Source: Streptococcus parasanguinis (GTDB lineage Bacteria > Bacillota > Bacilli > Lactobacillales > Streptococcaceae). From it: DNA of 64,000 nucleotides. A program made the position numbers and the translations under genes. The notes under the pieces are model-generated. The model saw only the letters and a list, made by a program, of their open reading frames with translations, had not been told where the DNA came from and searched no databases. Position 1 is the first letter of the stretch. Each line of letters begins with the position of its first letter. The stretch spans positions 28,012-92,011 of the forward strand of contig NZ_JVEE01000035.1 in assembly GCF_001073155.1 (NCBI RefSeq). Reading direction: 5' to 3'. Below, piece by piece: positions 6,505 to 16,972 of the stretch.

Positions 6505-8349
6505 ATGTTTTCAACATTGAAAAAATGGTTTATTGGCCGTCCGTTGAAATCTGGTGCAGAAGGTGAAGGCGGATTGCTAGGGAAAATGCAGGCCTTGGCC
6601 ATGCTCTCTAGTGACGCACTTTCTTCCATTGCCTATGGTCCAGAGCAAGTTATTTTGGTCTTGATGACCGTATCAGCAGGAGCCATTTGGTGGTCCATTC
6701 CAATTGGGATTGTGGTCCTGGTTCTCCTAGCCAGTTTAACGATTTCTTATCGCCAGGTCATTCATGCCTACCCTCAAGGAGGAGGGGCCTATATGGTGAC
6801 TACGGAGAACTTGTCTCCCAAAGCGGGGTTGATCGCTGGCGGTAGCCTCTTGGTCGACTACATGCTGACAGTAGCAGTATCTGTGTCTTCCGGTGCAGAT
6901 GCTATCACGTCAGCGATTCCATCTCTTCATCCTTATAATCTTCACATTTCCATTTTATTGGTCTTGATCTTGATGCTGATGAACCTTCGGGGACTGCGTG
7001 AATCAGCGACATCGTTGATGATTCCGGTCTATCTTTTCATTGTCAGTACCATTGCCTTGATCGGCTATGGTGTGATCCAAATCTTGACCGGTCACTTGGC
7101 CTATAACGCAACTGCTCATGTGGGTCAAACCATTTCAGGGGTTAGTGTCATTCTCTTATTGCGGGCCTTTACGAGTGGATCGGCTTCACTAACAGGGGTT
7201 GAAGCTATCTCCAATTCGGTTCCTTTCTTTAAGAAACCAAAAGCAAAGAATGCAGCCTCTACCTTGACCATTATGGCTTTGATTTTGGGGATCATGTTTG
7301 CGGGAATTACCTTCCTCAATTACTGGGTGGGTGTCGTTCCAGCAAAAGGGGTAACGACTCTAGCCCAAATGGCCCAAGCTATCTTAGGGAATTCCCCAGT
7401 CGGACAAGCCTTCTTTTACGTCTTCCAATTATCAACAGCCTTGATCTTGGCAGTTGCGGCTAATACAGGGTTCTCCGCCTTTCCTATGTTGGCCTTTAAC
7501 ATGGCTAAAAATAAATACATGCCACACATGTATATGGAAAAAGGGGATCGTCTGGGCTATTCTAATGGGATTTTGACCTTGGCGATTGGTGCCATCGTCT
7601 TGCTCTTGATCTTTGATGGGCAAACAGAAAGCTTGATTCCGCTTTATACCATCGGGGTCTTCATTCCTTTTGCCCTTTCTCAAACAGGGATGGTGATCCA
7701 CTGGAAACGCCAATATCAAAAAGGATTTCTTAAGTATTCGCTTGCCAATATCCTGGGGGCAGCCATCTGTTATGGGATTGTCTTGATCCTCTTATTATTC
7801 CGTTTGCGTGAGATCTGGCCCTTCTTCCCTATTATTGGTCTCTTGCTGTGGATGTTCTTGAGTATCCGTAATCACTATGATAAAGTTGCGGCTCAATTGC
7901 GCTTGGGAGGTAAGATTGAAAAGACAAGTTATGCGGGCAATACCGTGATTGTCCTTGTTGGGAATGTCACTCAGGTAAGTGTGGGAGCTATGAGTTATGC
8001 AAATAGCCTAGGAAACGATGTTATAGCGATGCACGTCTCAACGGAAGAAACCAAGGTTAAAGATGCGGAAGTGGCGGAAGAATTTAAGCATTATTTCCCT
8101 CATATTCGCTTTGAAAATGTCATGACGAGTTACCGGGATATTATCCAGCCAACAGTTGAATTTGTCTCAAAAGTAGCTGAGGAGGCCAAGGAAAAAGGCA
8201 ACACCGTTACAGTCTTAGTCCCTCAATTTATTCCTAAAAAACATTGGCAAAATATTCTCCACAACCAAATGAGTTTGAAATTGAAGTATGCACTTCGTTG
8301 GCATGAAGAAGTGGTTGTGGCAAGCTATTCTTACCATTTGTCTGAATAA
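6505..8349 (+). CDS. kimA: KimA-type APC-family potassium importer
   Basis: A 614-residue APC-superfamily membrane transporter that matches Bacillus KimA (YdaO) in length and layout. The N-terminal signature PLKS...LAMLSSDALSSIAYGPEQVILVL is shared with KimA; about twelve hydrophobic helices follow to residue ~470; the C-terminal ~130 residues form a soluble domain (NTVIVLVGNVTQVSVGAMSYA ... ALRWHEEVVVASYSYHL) like the regulatory domain of KimA. KimA is a high-affinity H+-coupled K+ importer controlled by cyclic di-AMP in Bacillus. Function here is by family; a general amino-acid permease role is the alternative. Its leader holds a hairpin (6458-6491), and a terminator follows. Confidence 0.75.
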   Translation: MFSTLKKWFIGRPLKSGAEGEGGLLGKMQALAMLSSDALSSIAYGPEQVILVLMTVSAGAIWWSIPIGIVVLVLLASLTISYRQVIHAYPQGGGAYMVTTENLSPKAGLIAGGSLLVDYMLTVAVSVSSGADAITSAIPSLHPYNLHISILLVLILMLMNLRGLRESATSLMIPVYLFIVSTIALIGYGVIQILTGHLAYNATAHVGQTISGVSVILLLRAFTSGSASLTGVEAISNSVPFFKKPKAKNAASTLTIMALILGIMFAGITFLNYWVGVVPAKGVTTLAQMAQAILGNSPVGQAFFYVFQLSTALILAVAANTGFSAFPMLAFNMAKNKYMPHMYMEKGDRLGYSNGILTLAIGAIVLLLIFDGQTESLIPLYTIGVFIPFALSQTGMVIHWKRQYQKGFLKYSLANILGAAICYGIVLILLLFRLREIWPFFPIIGLLLWMFLSIRNHYDKVAAQLRLGGKIEKTSYAGNTVIVLVGNVTQVSVGAMSYANSLGNDVIAMHVSTEETKVKDAEVAEEFKHYFPHIRFENVMTSYRDIIQPTVEFVSKVAEEAKEKGNTVTVLVPQFIPKKHWQNILHNQMSLKLKYALRWHEEVVVASYSYHLSE

Positions 8350-8361
8350 ACACCGTATATA

Positions 8362-8395
8362 GAAAAGATGTCTGCTTGAGCAGGCATCTTTTTGG
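8362..8395 (+). terminator. Terminator of kimA
   Basis: AAAGATGTCTGCT / AGCAGGCATCTTT stem with a two-base TG loop and a T-run. Confidence 0.85.
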
Positions 8396-8449
8396 ATTTT
8401 CTTACACGAAAAAAACCACTCGAAAGTCTTGTAAGATACAGCCTTGATC

Positions 8450-8478
8450 TTGAAAAAATGTTTAAAAAATGCTAGAAT
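8450..8478 (+). promoter_or_regulatory. Promoter of secA
   Basis: TTGAAA (8450-8455), 17-bp spacer, TAGAAT (8473-8478) with an upstream TG making it an extended -10. Confidence 0.7.
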
Positions 8479-8523
8479 AAAAAGAACATTTTAGATTTTG
8501 AAAAATTCAAAGTAAGGAAAAAA

Positions 8524-11043
8524 ATGGCAAATTTATTAAAAACAATTATTGAAAATGATCGAGGCGAAATCAAACGCCTTGAAAAAATGGCTGACAAGGT
8601 CTTTTCTTATGAAGACCAAATGGCAGCTTTGACGGATGACGAATTAAAAGCGAAAACAGTTGAGTTTAAGCAACGCTACCAAGATGGTGAGTCTTTGGAT
8701 GATCTCTTGTACGAAGCTTTTGCAGTTGTTCGTGAAGCTGCAAAACGGGTTCTTGGTTTGTTCCCATACAAGGTTCAGGTCATGGGGGGAATCGTCCTTC
8801 ACCATGGTGACGTTCCAGAGATGCGTACAGGGGAAGGAAAAACCCTGACAGCAACCATGCCGGTATACTTGAATGCCTTGTCTGGCAAAGGGGTGCACGT
8901 TGTCACCGTCAATGAATACTTGACTGAGCGGGATGCAACAGAGATGGGAGAACTATACTCATGGCTTGGCCTTTCAGTAGGGATCAACCTTGCAGCAAAA
9001 TCTCCAGCTGAGAAAAAAGAAGCTTACCTCTGTGATATCACTTACTCAACCAACTCAGAGATTGGTTTTGACTACTTGCGTGACAACATGGTTGTGCGTG
9101 CAGAAAACATGGTTCAACGTCCATTGAACTATGCCTTGGTCGATGAGGTAGACTCCATCTTGATTGACGAAGCCCGTACTCCGTTGATCGTTTCTGGTCA
9201 GACAGCTTCTGATACGAGCCAGCTCTATCACATGGCGGATGCTTATGTGAAGACCTTGACAGAGGACGATTACATTATCGATGTCCCATCTAAAACCATC
9301 GGTTTGTCTGATTCAGGAATCGATAAGGCAGAAAGCTACTTTAATCTTGAAAACTTGTACGATATTGAAAACGTAGCTTTGACTCACTTTATCGACAATG
9401 CCCTTCGTGCCAACTACATCATGATTTTGGATATCGACTATGTGGTCAGCGAAGATCAAGAAATCTTGATCGTCGACCAATTTACTGGTCGGACCATGGA
9501 AGGACGTCGCTATTCTGATGGACTTCACCAAGCGATTGAAGCCAAAGAAGGTGTTCCAGTTCAAGAAGAAACCAAAACATCTGCATCGATTACTTACCAA
9601 AACCTCTTCCGTATGTACAAGAAGTTGTCAGGGATGACAGGGACAGGGAAAACCGAAGAAGAAGAATTCCGTGAAATTTATAACATTCGCGTGATTCCAA
9701 TTCCAACCAACCGTCCGATTGCCCGTATTGACCATCCAGACCTTCTCTACCCAAGCTTGAAATCAAAATTCAAAGCTGTTGTGGAAGATGTCAAGTCTCG
9801 TCATGAAAAAGGTCAACCAGTCCTAGTAGGTACCGTTGCCGTTGAAACCAGTGATTACCTTTCTCAATTGTTGGTTCAAGCAGGTGTCCCTCACGAAGTT
9901 TTGAATGCGAAAAACCACTACAAAGAAGCGCAAATCATCATGAACGCTGGTCAACGTGGTGCTGTTACTATCGCGACTAACATGGCCGGACGTGGTACCG
10001 ATATCAAGCTTGGTGAAGGTGTTCGCGAACTCGGTGGACTATGTGTTATCGGGACCGAACGTCACGAAAGTCGTCGGATCGATAACCAGCTTCGTGGACG
10101 TTCAGGACGTCAAGGGGATCCAGGTGAATCTCAATTCTACTTGTCTCTTGAAGATGAATTGATGCGCCGTTTCGGTTCTGAACGGATCAAAGCAGTGCTT
10201 GATCGCTTCAAGTTGAGCGAAGAAGAATCGGTGATCCGTTCAAATATGTTCACCCGTCAAGTAGAGGGTGCACAAAAACGGGTTGAAGGAAACAACTACG
10301 ATACCCGTAAACAAGTCCTTCAATACGATGACGTGATGCGGGAACAACGGGAAATTATCTACGCTGAACGCTATGATGTTATCACAGCTAACCGTGACTT
10401 GGCACCTGAAATCAAGGCCATGATCAAACGGACCATCAAACGGATTGTTGAAGGGGCCAGCCACTCAAGCAAGGAAGAACGCGTTGAAGCGATTCTGAAC
10501 TTTGCCAAATACAATTTGGTTCCGGAAGATACGATTTCTGCAAGCGATATTGAAGGAAAATCTGACAAGGAAGTCATCGATTACTTGTATGCACGTGCAG
10601 AAGAAATCTATGCTAGCCAAGTAGCGAAATTGCGTGACGAAGAGTCTGTGCAAGAATTCCAAAAAGTCTTGATCCTTCGCGTGGTGGACAGCAAGTGGAC
10701 GGACCATATTGATGCTTTGGATCAATTGCGAAATGCGGTTGGACTTCGTGGGTATGCGCAAAATAACCCAGTGGTAGAATACCAATCAGAAAGTTTCCGT
10801 ATGTTTAATGACATGATCGGATCGATTGAATTTGATGTGACTCGTCTCATGATGAAAGCCCAAATTCATGAACAAGAACGTCCACGTGCGGAACACAGTA
10901 TTTCAACAACTGCGACTCGCAACATTGCAGCGCAACAACAAGATATTCCTGCAGAAATTGATTTGTCACAAGTGAAACGCAACGATTTGTGTCCTTGTGG
11001 ATCAGGCAAGAAATTTAAAAACTGTCACGGACGTAAATTTTAA
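8524..11043 (+). CDS. secA: Preprotein translocase ATPase SecA
   Basis: The motor ATPase that pushes unfolded preproteins through SecYEG at the cytoplasmic membrane. The 839-residue protein is of normal streptococcal size. Seen in order: the Walker A region [11 protein letters not shown] near residue 100, [16 protein letters not shown] (DEAD-type Walker B), the second nucleotide-binding fold with [13 protein letters not shown], helical wing and scaffold domains, and a C-terminal zinc finger [14 protein letters not shown] that binds lipid and, in species that have it, SecB. It heads a run of housekeeping genes (DAHP synthase, acpS, alr, recG) in an order shared with pneumococcus. Confidence 0.97.
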   Translation: MANLLKTIIENDRGEIKRLEKMADKVFSYEDQMAALTDDELKAKTVEFKQRYQDGESLDDLLYEAFAVVREAAKRVLGLFPYKVQVMGGIVLHHGDVPEMRTGEGKTLTATMPVYLNALSGKGVHVVTVNEYLTERDATEMGELYSWLGLSVGINLAAKSPAEKKEAYLCDITYSTNSEIGFDYLRDNMVVRAENMVQRPLNYALVDEVDSILIDEARTPLIVSGQTASDTSQLYHMADAYVKTLTEDDYIIDVPSKTIGLSDSGIDKAESYFNLENLYDIENVALTHFIDNALRANYIMILDIDYVVSEDQEILIVDQFTGRTMEGRRYSDGLHQAIEAKEGVPVQEETKTSASITYQNLFRMYKKLSGMTGTGKTEEEEFREIYNIRVIPIPTNRPIARIDHPDLLYPSLKSKFKAVVEDVKSRHEKGQPVLVGTVAVETSDYLSQLLVQAGVPHEVLNAKNHYKEAQIIMNAGQRGAVTIATNMAGRGTDIKLGEGVRELGGLCVIGTERHESRRIDNQLRGRSGRQGDPGESQFYLSLEDELMRRFGSERIKAVLDRFKLSEEESVIRSNMFTRQVEGAQKRVEGNNYDTRKQVLQYDDVMREQREIIYAERYDVITANRDLAPEIKAMIKRTIKRIVEGASHSSKEERVEAILNFAKYNLVPEDTISASDIEGKSDKEVIDYLYARAEEIYASQVAKLRDEESVQEFQKVLILRVVDSKWTDHIDALDQLRNAVGLRGYAQNNPVVEYQSESFRMFNDMIGSIEFDVTRLMMKAQIHEQERPRAEHSISTTATRNIAAQQQDIPAEIDLSQVKRNDLCPCGSGKKFKNCHGRKF

Positions 11044-11093
11044 GAACACCTTTTAAATAGAGAGAATGTGGCTAGGTAGCATAAGGAGGCCGT

Positions 11094-12122
11094 ATGGTAT
11101 TCGTTACGAAGAGTAATAAGATTGATGAGCAAGAGATTACTTCGCTTTACCGCTTGGAAGGTTCAGCCTTGGAGCGTAAAGAAGCGCGTGACCGTGAATT
11201 GGCAGCGATTATCAAAGGGGAAGACAAACGGATCCTTCTTGTGATTGGACCCTGCTCTTCTGATAATGAAGAAGCTGTGATGGAGTATGCCCGTCGTTTG
11301 GCAGACTTGCAAGAGCAAGTCAAAGATCAGATTTTTATTGTAATGCGGGTCTATACAGCTAAACCTCGGACCAACGGGGACGGCTATAAAGGCTTGATGC
11401 ACCAACCAGATACACAGGCAGCTCCAAGCTTTGTGGATGGGTTGAAAGCGGTTCGGCATCTCCACTACCGTGTGATTACAGAAACTGGTTTAACGACCGC
11501 AGATGAGCTGCTCTATCCAGGCATTCTTCCTTATGTTGAAGATTTAATTTCTTATCATGCCATTGGAGCGCGTTCAGTTGAAGATCAGGAGCACCGCTTT
11601 GTATCTAGTGGGATCTCTGCTCCGACAGGTATGAAGAATCCAACTTCTGGAAATCTTTCTGTTATGTTCAATGCGATTTATGCAGCCCAACATCCCCAAA
11701 ACTTTTTGTTCAATGCTCAAGCAGTGGAAACCTCAGGAAATCCTTTAGCCCATGCGATCCTTCGTGGGGGCTTGGATGCAAGTGGTAAGAATATTCCAAA
11801 CTACCATTATGAAGATTTGCTAGCGGCAGCAAAACGCTATAGCGAAATGGGCTTGCAACATCCCTTCATCCTGGTGGATACCAACCATGACAATTCTGGC
11901 AAACAATTCGAAGAGCAAGTACGCATCGTGAGAGAAACCATGATGAACCGTGCTTGGAACAAGGATTTGGCAACTTTAGTTCGTGGTTTCATGATTGAAT
12001 CCTATCTAGAAGATGGTCGTCAAAATGAACCAGTGGTTTATGGTCAATCCATCACAGACCCTTGCCTGGGTTGGGAAAAAACACAGGCCTTGGTCAAAGA
12101 AATTGCAACGATGAATAAGTAA
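11094..12122 (+). CDS. 3-deoxy-7-phosphoheptulonate (DAHP) synthase
   Basis: First step of the shikimate pathway: phosphoenolpyruvate plus erythrose 4-phosphate give DAHP. At 342 residues it is a class I (AroFGH-like) enzyme; GPCSSDNEEAV, RVYTAKPRTNGDGYKGL, GARSVEDQEHR and DTNHDNSGK carry the PEP- and metal-binding residues. AAGGAGG precedes the ATG. It lies 50 bp after secA without a visible terminator. In pneumococcus two adjacent DAHP synthase genes occupy this position; only one is present here. Which aromatic amino acid feeds back on it cannot be told. Confidence 0.93.
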   Translation: MVFVTKSNKIDEQEITSLYRLEGSALERKEARDRELAAIIKGEDKRILLVIGPCSSDNEEAVMEYARRLADLQEQVKDQIFIVMRVYTAKPRTNGDGYKGLMHQPDTQAAPSFVDGLKAVRHLHYRVITETGLTTADELLYPGILPYVEDLISYHAIGARSVEDQEHRFVSSGISAPTGMKNPTSGNLSVMFNAIYAAQHPQNFLFNAQAVETSGNPLAHAILRGGLDASGKNIPNYHYEDLLAAAKRYSEMGLQHPFILVDTNHDNSGKQFEEQVRIVRETMMNRAWNKDLATLVRGFMIESYLEDGRQNEPVVYGQSITDPCLGWEKTQALVKEIATMNK

Positions 12123-12125
12123 AAG

Positions 12126-12167
12126 GCAGGGGCGGAAGGAGTGATTCTTTAGCCCCTTCTCTTTTGT
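12126..12167 (+). terminator. Weak terminator after DAHP synthase gene
   Basis: AGGGGC (12128-12133) pairs with GCCCCT (12152-12157), followed by TCTCTTTTG. The stem is short and the loop long, so read-through into acpS is likely. Confidence 0.45.
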
Positions 12168-12208
12168 CAGTAAAACGATACTGAAACGATAAATAAGGAT
12201 AAAACAAG

Positions 12209-12574
12209 ATGATCAAAGGACATGGCATCGATATCGAATCGATCGCTGCGATTGAAAAAGCCTATCAGAAGAATAGTCGATTCGCTGAAAAAGTCTTAAC
12301 CGAGGCTGAGCGAGAGCGCTTTGAGGAATTGTCTGGAAAACGGAAAATGGAATATTTAACGGGCCGATGGTCCGCCAAAGAAGCCTTTTCAAAGGCAATG
12401 GGAACAGGGATTGGACCAGTTGGTTTTCAAGATTTAGAAATTTTAAATGATGCCCACGGAGCTCCCTATTTTTCCAAGTCTCCTTTTTCTGGGAAGGTAT
12501 GGATTTCGATCAGTCATAAGGGAGACCTAGTGTCGACCAGTGTCATTTTGGAGGAAGAAAATGAAAGCAAGTAA
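12209..12574 (+). CDS. acpS: Holo-[acyl-carrier-protein] synthase
   Basis: Transfers 4'-phosphopantetheine from CoA to acyl carrier protein, switching on fatty-acid synthesis. The 121-residue protein has both signature motifs of the family: GHGIDIESI at the N-terminus (Mg-binding Asp) and [18 protein letters not shown] (Glu and Lys of the active site), plus [10 protein letters not shown] near the end. It overlaps the start of alr by 14 bp, so the two are co-translated. Confidence 0.95.
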   Translation: MIKGHGIDIESIAAIEKAYQKNSRFAEKVLTEAERERFEELSGKRKMEYLTGRWSAKEAFSKAMGTGIGPVGFQDLEILNDAHGAPYFSKSPFSGKVWISISHKGDLVSTSVILEEENESK

Positions 12575-13673
12575 ACATAGACCAACTGTTGCAAGAGTCG
12601 ATTTGGATGCCATTGCCTTTAATGTGCAACAAGTCAGTGAGCATATTCCGAGTCAAGCCTTGAAATATGCAGTCGTCAAGGCCAACGCCTATGGTCATGG
12701 GGTCGTTGCAGTAACCCAAAAATTGGCACCTCAGGTAGATGGTTTTTGTGTTTCCAATATGGATGAAGCCCTCGAAATCCGTGAAGAAGGCTTGCAACAC
12801 CCTATTTTAATTTTGGGAGTTGTGCCAAGTGAAACAGTGAACCTAGCCAAAGAGCATGACATCCGCTTAACAGTGGCTAGTCTTGCTTGGTTGGAACAAT
12901 TGCTTGGACAAGAAGCAGATCTTTCAGGATTGAAGGTCCATATCAAGGTGGATTCAGGAATGGGGCGGATTGGATTCCGAAGGATCGAAGAGATCAAAGA
13001 AGCTGAACGCCTTCTCTTAGCAGCTGGAGCTGAAATTGAAGGGATCTTTACTCATTTTGCGACAGCAGATGAGGCAGATGATCGAAAATTTCAAGCGCAA
13101 TACCAGTTTTTCAAAGAAGTATTGGCTGCTCTTGAAACCCTTCCTCCCATTGTCCATGCGAGTAATTCTGCCACCTCTTTGTGGCATGCGGATACGATTT
13201 TCACAGCTGTGCGCTTGGGAGATGTCATGTATGGCTTGAATCCCAGTGGTTCTGTGTTAGCCTTGCCTTATGAAATTAAGCCAGCTTTGAGTTTGGTGAG
13301 CGAATTAGTTCATGTGAAACAGTTAGAAGCTGGTCAAGATATTGGCTACGGAGCAACTTATACGACAGAAGAACCCCAATGGATCGGGACGATTCCTATT
13401 GGCTATGCGGATGGTTGGATCCGAGAGATGCAAAATTTCCACGTGCTGATTAAGGGGGACTATTGTCCTATTGTTGGTCGCGTTTCGATGGACCAGATTA
13501 CTGTTCGCCTTCCAGAAGAATTGCCTCTGGGGACCAAGGTTACCCTGATTGGACGAGAGGGCGAGAAAGAAATCACGGCAACAGAGGTTGCAGATTACCG
13601 TGGGACCATTAATTATGAAGTGGTCTGTCTCTTGAGTGATCGGATTCCTCGTGACTATACAGGTGAAGAATAA
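12561..13673 (+). CDS. alr: Alanine racemase
   Basis: PLP enzyme that makes D-alanine for peptidoglycan and teichoic acids. The 370-residue protein shows the PLP lysine in [11 protein letters not shown] (Lys40), the C-terminal catalytic tyrosine in GYGATYTTE, and MYGLNPSG. The ATG at 12561 follows GGAGGAAG and overlaps acpS; an in-frame ATG seven codons earlier lacks a ribosome binding site. A terminator follows. Confidence 0.95.
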   Translation: MKASKHRPTVARVDLDAIAFNVQQVSEHIPSQALKYAVVKANAYGHGVVAVTQKLAPQVDGFCVSNMDEALEIREEGLQHPILILGVVPSETVNLAKEHDIRLTVASLAWLEQLLGQEADLSGLKVHIKVDSGMGRIGFRRIEEIKEAERLLLAAGAEIEGIFTHFATADEADDRKFQAQYQFFKEVLAALETLPPIVHASNSATSLWHADTIFTAVRLGDVMYGLNPSGSVLALPYEIKPALSLVSELVHVKQLEAGQDIGYGATYTTEEPQWIGTIPIGYADGWIREMQNFHVLIKGDYCPIVGRVSMDQITVRLPEELPLGTKVTLIGREGEKEITATEVADYRGTINYEVVCLLSDRIPRDYTGEE

Positions 13674-13677
13674 GAAG

Positions 13678-13716
13678 AAGCAGGTGGGATTTTCCCGAAT
13701 GGACCTGCTTTTTTAT
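13678..13716 (+). terminator. Terminator of alr
   Basis: AAGCAGGT / ACCTGCTT stem with a loop of about 17 bases and a T-run. Confidence 0.7.
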
Positions 13717-13733
13717 AAAAGAAAGGAGGAGAA

Positions 13734-15749
13734 ATGAATCTACACCAACCCTTATCCGTACTGCCTGGAGTCGGTCCAAAATCGGCGGAAAAATTTAAAA
13801 AGTTAGGGATTAAAACCTTAGAAGATCTGCTCTTGTATTTCCCTTTTCGCTATGAAGACTTCAAAACGCGCAATGTTTTAGAGTTGGAAGATGGGGAAAA
13901 AGCCGTCATCTCTGGGGTGGTAGCAACGCCAGCCAATGTCCAATATTATGGCTACAAACGAAATCGCTTGCGTTTTTCGATCAAACAGGGAGACCAAGTG
14001 ATTGCTGTTAATTTTTTTAACCAACCCTATCTAGCAGACAAAATCGAGGTTCAGCAGACTGTGGCGATTTTTGGGAAATGGGACAAGGCTAAAGGCAGTT
14101 TGACAGGGATGAAACTCCTGGCTCAAGTGGAAGATGATTTGCAGCCGGTCTATCGAGTGACGCAAGGAGTGAGCCAAAACAGCCTGGTGAAATTGATTAA
14201 AATAGCGTTTGACCAGGGTTTGGACCAGCTTTTAGAAGAGAATGTACCCCACATCTTACGAGATCGTTATCAACTTATGTCTCGTTCCCAAGCAGTGCAA
14301 GCTATGCATTTTCCTAAGGATCTGGCAGAGTACAAGCAAGCTCTTCGCCGAGTAAAATTTGAAGAGCTCCTCTTTTTCCAGCTGCAACTCCAAGTGCTAA
14401 AAGAAGAAAACCACGATGCCAGCCAAGGGATTTCCTTGGCCTGGAATCCAGAAAAATTAGCAGACAGAAAAAAACAGCTTCCTTTTGAGCTAACGCAAGC
14501 TCAAGAAAACAGCTTGAATGAAATCTTGACAGATATGGCCTCTCCTTATCATATGAACCGCCTCTTACAAGGGGATGTGGGAAGCGGGAAGACAGTCGTG
14601 GCCGGTCTTGCTATGTATGCAGCCTTAAGCGCTGGGAAGCAAGCTGCCTTGATGGTTCCAACGGAGATTTTGGCAGAGCAACACAAGGAAAGCTTGCATA
14701 ATCTTTTTCCAGATTTGCCAATTGCCCTTCTAACAGGAGGATTAAAGGCGGCTGAGAAACGAGAAGTCTTAGAAGAGATCGCCTCAGGAACAGCCCAACT
14801 GATTGTGGGGACACATGCCTTGATTCAAGAGGGAGTTCACTACCAAGATCTAGGCTTGGTCATTATTGATGAACAGCACCGTTTTGGGGTTTCCCAGCGC
14901 CGTATTCTTCGAGAAAAAGGACAAAATCCAGACGTCCTGATGATGACGGCTACCCCTATTCCCCGGACCTTGGCTATTACAGCCTTTGGAGATATGGATG
15001 TGTCCATCATTGACCAGATGCCTGCGGGACGCAAGGAAATCATCACACGTTGGGTCAAGCATGAGCAGTTAGAAGTGGTCCTCGACTGGTTAGTCAAAGA
15101 ACTTGGCAAAGGTTCTCAAGCTTACTTTATTTCTCCACTGATTGAGGAGTCAGAGGCGCTAGATTTGAAAAACGCCCTTGCCCTCCAAGAAGAGCTAGAG
15201 GCCTTCTTTGGGCAGCGAGCACGCGTTTCTCTGCTTCACGGGAAGATGAAAAGTGAAGAAAAAGATGCCATCATGCAGGCCTTTAAAGAGCACCAAGTCG
15301 ATGTTTTGGTGTCTACGACCGTTATTGAAGTAGGAGTCAACGTACCCAATGCGACCGTTATGGTCATTATGGATGCAGATCGGTTTGGTCTTAGCCAACT
15401 TCACCAGCTACGAGGCCGGGTTGGTCGGGGAAACAAGCAATCCTATGCTATTCTAGTAGCCAACCCTAAGACAGATAGTGGCAAGCAGCGCATGAAAATC
15501 ATGACAGAGACAACCAATGGGTTTGTGCTGGCGGAAGAAGATTTGAAAATGCGGGGTTCAGGTGAAATCTTTGGAACCCGTCAATCTGGGATTCCAGAAT
15601 TTCAAGTGGCGGATTTGGTAGAAGATTATCCCATTCTGGAAGAAGCAAGGAAAGTTGCCAGCCAGATCGTAGCCACGCCAGATTGGCGCGAACACCCCGA
15701 TTGGCATCTGCTCTCGCTTTACTTAGAAAAGAAAGAACATTTAGACTAA
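13734..15749 (+). CDS. recG: ATP-dependent DNA helicase RecG
   Basis: Branch-migration helicase that remodels stalled forks and Holliday junctions. The 671-residue protein has an N-terminal wedge/OB domain (about 1-200), then two RecA-like helicase lobes: LLQGDVGSGKTVVAG (Walker A), IIDEQHRFGVSQRR (DEQH box), MMTATPIPRTL (motif III) and VGRGNKQSYAIL with QLHQLRGRVGRG (motif VI), and the RecG C-terminal segment. The N-terminus LPGVGPKSAEKFKKLGI is a helix-hairpin-helix like that of other RecG proteins. AAAGGAGGAG precedes the ATG. Confidence 0.96.
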   Translation: MNLHQPLSVLPGVGPKSAEKFKKLGIKTLEDLLLYFPFRYEDFKTRNVLELEDGEKAVISGVVATPANVQYYGYKRNRLRFSIKQGDQVIAVNFFNQPYLADKIEVQQTVAIFGKWDKAKGSLTGMKLLAQVEDDLQPVYRVTQGVSQNSLVKLIKIAFDQGLDQLLEENVPHILRDRYQLMSRSQAVQAMHFPKDLAEYKQALRRVKFEELLFFQLQLQVLKEENHDASQGISLAWNPEKLADRKKQLPFELTQAQENSLNEILTDMASPYHMNRLLQGDVGSGKTVVAGLAMYAALSAGKQAALMVPTEILAEQHKESLHNLFPDLPIALLTGGLKAAEKREVLEEIASGTAQLIVGTHALIQEGVHYQDLGLVIIDEQHRFGVSQRRILREKGQNPDVLMMTATPIPRTLAITAFGDMDVSIIDQMPAGRKEIITRWVKHEQLEVVLDWLVKELGKGSQAYFISPLIEESEALDLKNALALQEELEAFFGQRARVSLLHGKMKSEEKDAIMQAFKEHQVDVLVSTTVIEVGVNVPNATVMVIMDADRFGLSQLHQLRGRVGRGNKQSYAILVANPKTDSGKQRMKIMTETTNGFVLAEEDLKMRGSGEIFGTRQSGIPEFQVADLVEDYPILEEARKVASQIVATPDWREHPDWHLLSLYLEKKEHLD

Positions 15750-15756
15750 AATATAA

Positions 15757-15804
15757 AAAGGGAGTAGAGAGGAAATTCTTTGGATTCCACTCCACTCCCT
15801 TTAA
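15757..15804. terminator. Terminator of recG
   Basis: AAAGGGAGT (15757-15765) pairs with ACTCCCTTT (15794-15802). The loop contains a second small inverted repeat. A-tract on one side and T on the other allow use from both directions. Confidence 0.65.
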
Positions 15805-15805
15805 G

Positions 15806-15955
15806 ATGGCATTTTACGGGCTTTGTATCTTATTAATTGAACACGGGCTGCGGATTGTGTCAAAAAGATGAATCCTCCTAGAATCTTTTGGATTCTTCGT
15901 CGTATTCCCTATTTTGACTGTATCCGCTACGCCCTTTGTATCTTATTTTACCCTT
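15806..15955. repeat. Repeat-derived intergenic block between recG and ansA
   Basis: The ~150 bp hold a 14-bp direct repeat CTTTGTATCTTATT at 15821-15834 and 15934-15947, the second copy abutting the stop codon of ansA. A related string (ATCCGC...GCCCTTTGTATCTTA) occurs at 43618-43640, beside the stop codon of rsmG. Inside is a small hairpin AGAATC/GATTCT. No ORF. It looks like the debris of an unnamed interspersed repeat. Confidence 0.5.
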
Positions 15956-16910
15956 CGATATAGTCTTTGAGTTCTTGTCCTTTTAGGCCGGCATTGAGGG
16001 CGATGAGGAGTTTGATACGCGCTTTGGGGGCATTTAATTCTTTGATGAAAAAGACACCTGCTTGATGGAGTTGGACGCCTCCTCCTTCATATGCGTAGAC
16101 GGGTTCAGCGATCCCGTTGAAGCAACGGGATACTAAAGCGATTGGAAGACCTGCATCCATGAATTCTTGGAGTTTATGTGCTGTTTCTTTAGGGATGTTT
16201 CCAGCTCCAAAGGCTTGGATAATGAGGCCGTCAAGCTTTGAAAGATCCAGCATATCCAGTAGATCGGTTTTCATCCCTGCATAGGTAGCGATGATCGGAA
16301 CGAACCCATCGATGGTATCGAGATCAAAGCGCACCCTTGGCTCGGCTGTTTTAAAGAAGAGGATTTCCTTTTTCATGACCAAACCTAGTGGACCGTGGGT
16401 TGGTGTCTGGAAGGTGCTGACATTGGTGGTATGGGTTTTGGTGACGTACTTAGCCGCATGAATTTCATCGTTCATGACGACTAAGACCCCTTTATCGCGT
16501 GCTTTTGGATCGGCAGCTACTCGAAGGGCTGTCAGAAAATTGTAGACACCGTCGCTTCCGAGCTCGTTGGAGCTTCGCATAGCTCCTGTAATGACCACAG
16601 CGATCTCTGGTAACTCCATGGTATCCAAGAAATAAGCCGTTTCTTCCAGAGTATCTGTCCCGTGGGTAATAACGATGCCATCATAGTTGTGAGCTTCCTC
16701 TTTGATTTTTTGATACAGGGCTAACATGTGACGAGGGGTCATTTGAGGGCTGGGAAGGTTGAAGAAGTCCTCTGAGGTGACTGCAATCCCTTCAATTGGT
16801 GAAGTGACTTGGGTCATGGGATTGACTTCATTGGTAATCACTGCTCCAGAGTCATCTGCTGCCATCGAAATGGTCCCTCCAGTATGTAGTGCAAAAATTT
16901 TCTTAAACAT
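15948..16910 (-). CDS. ansA: L-asparaginase, type I
   Basis: Hydrolyses L-asparagine to aspartate and ammonia in the cytosol. The 320 residues carry both catalytic threonine signatures: ALHTGGTISM at the N-terminus and VITHGTDTLEETAYFL near residue 85, with GAMRSSNELGSDG after it. No signal peptide is present, so it is the cytoplasmic form. AAGGAGC lies upstream on the minus strand. It is divergent from the HAD gene and convergent with recG. Confidence 0.93.
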   Translation of the reverse strand: MFKKIFALHTGGTISMAADDSGAVITNEVNPMTQVTSPIEGIAVTSEDFFNLPSPQMTPRHMLALYQKIKEEAHNYDGIVITHGTDTLEETAYFLDTMELPEIAVVITGAMRSSNELGSDGVYNFLTALRVAADPKARDKGVLVVMNDEIHAAKYVTKTHTTNVSTFQTPTHGPLGLVMKKEILFFKTAEPRVRFDLDTIDGFVPIIATYAGMKTDLLDMLDLSKLDGLIIQAFGAGNIPKETAHKLQEFMDAGLPIALVSRCFNGIAEPVYAYEGGGVQLHQAGVFFIKELNAPKARIKLLIALNAGLKGQELKDYIEG

Positions 16911-16930
16911 GTGAAGCTCCTTGGAATATG

Positions 16931-16939
16931 TGATATAAT
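16931..16939 (+). promoter_or_regulatory. Extended -10 promoter before the HAD-MazG gene
   Basis: TGA-TATAAT (16931-16939), no convincing -35, in the 62-bp divergent gap between ansA and the HAD gene. Confidence 0.45.
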
Positions 16940-16972
16940 TTATTTTATCATAAAAAGAAAGAAACAGTAGAC

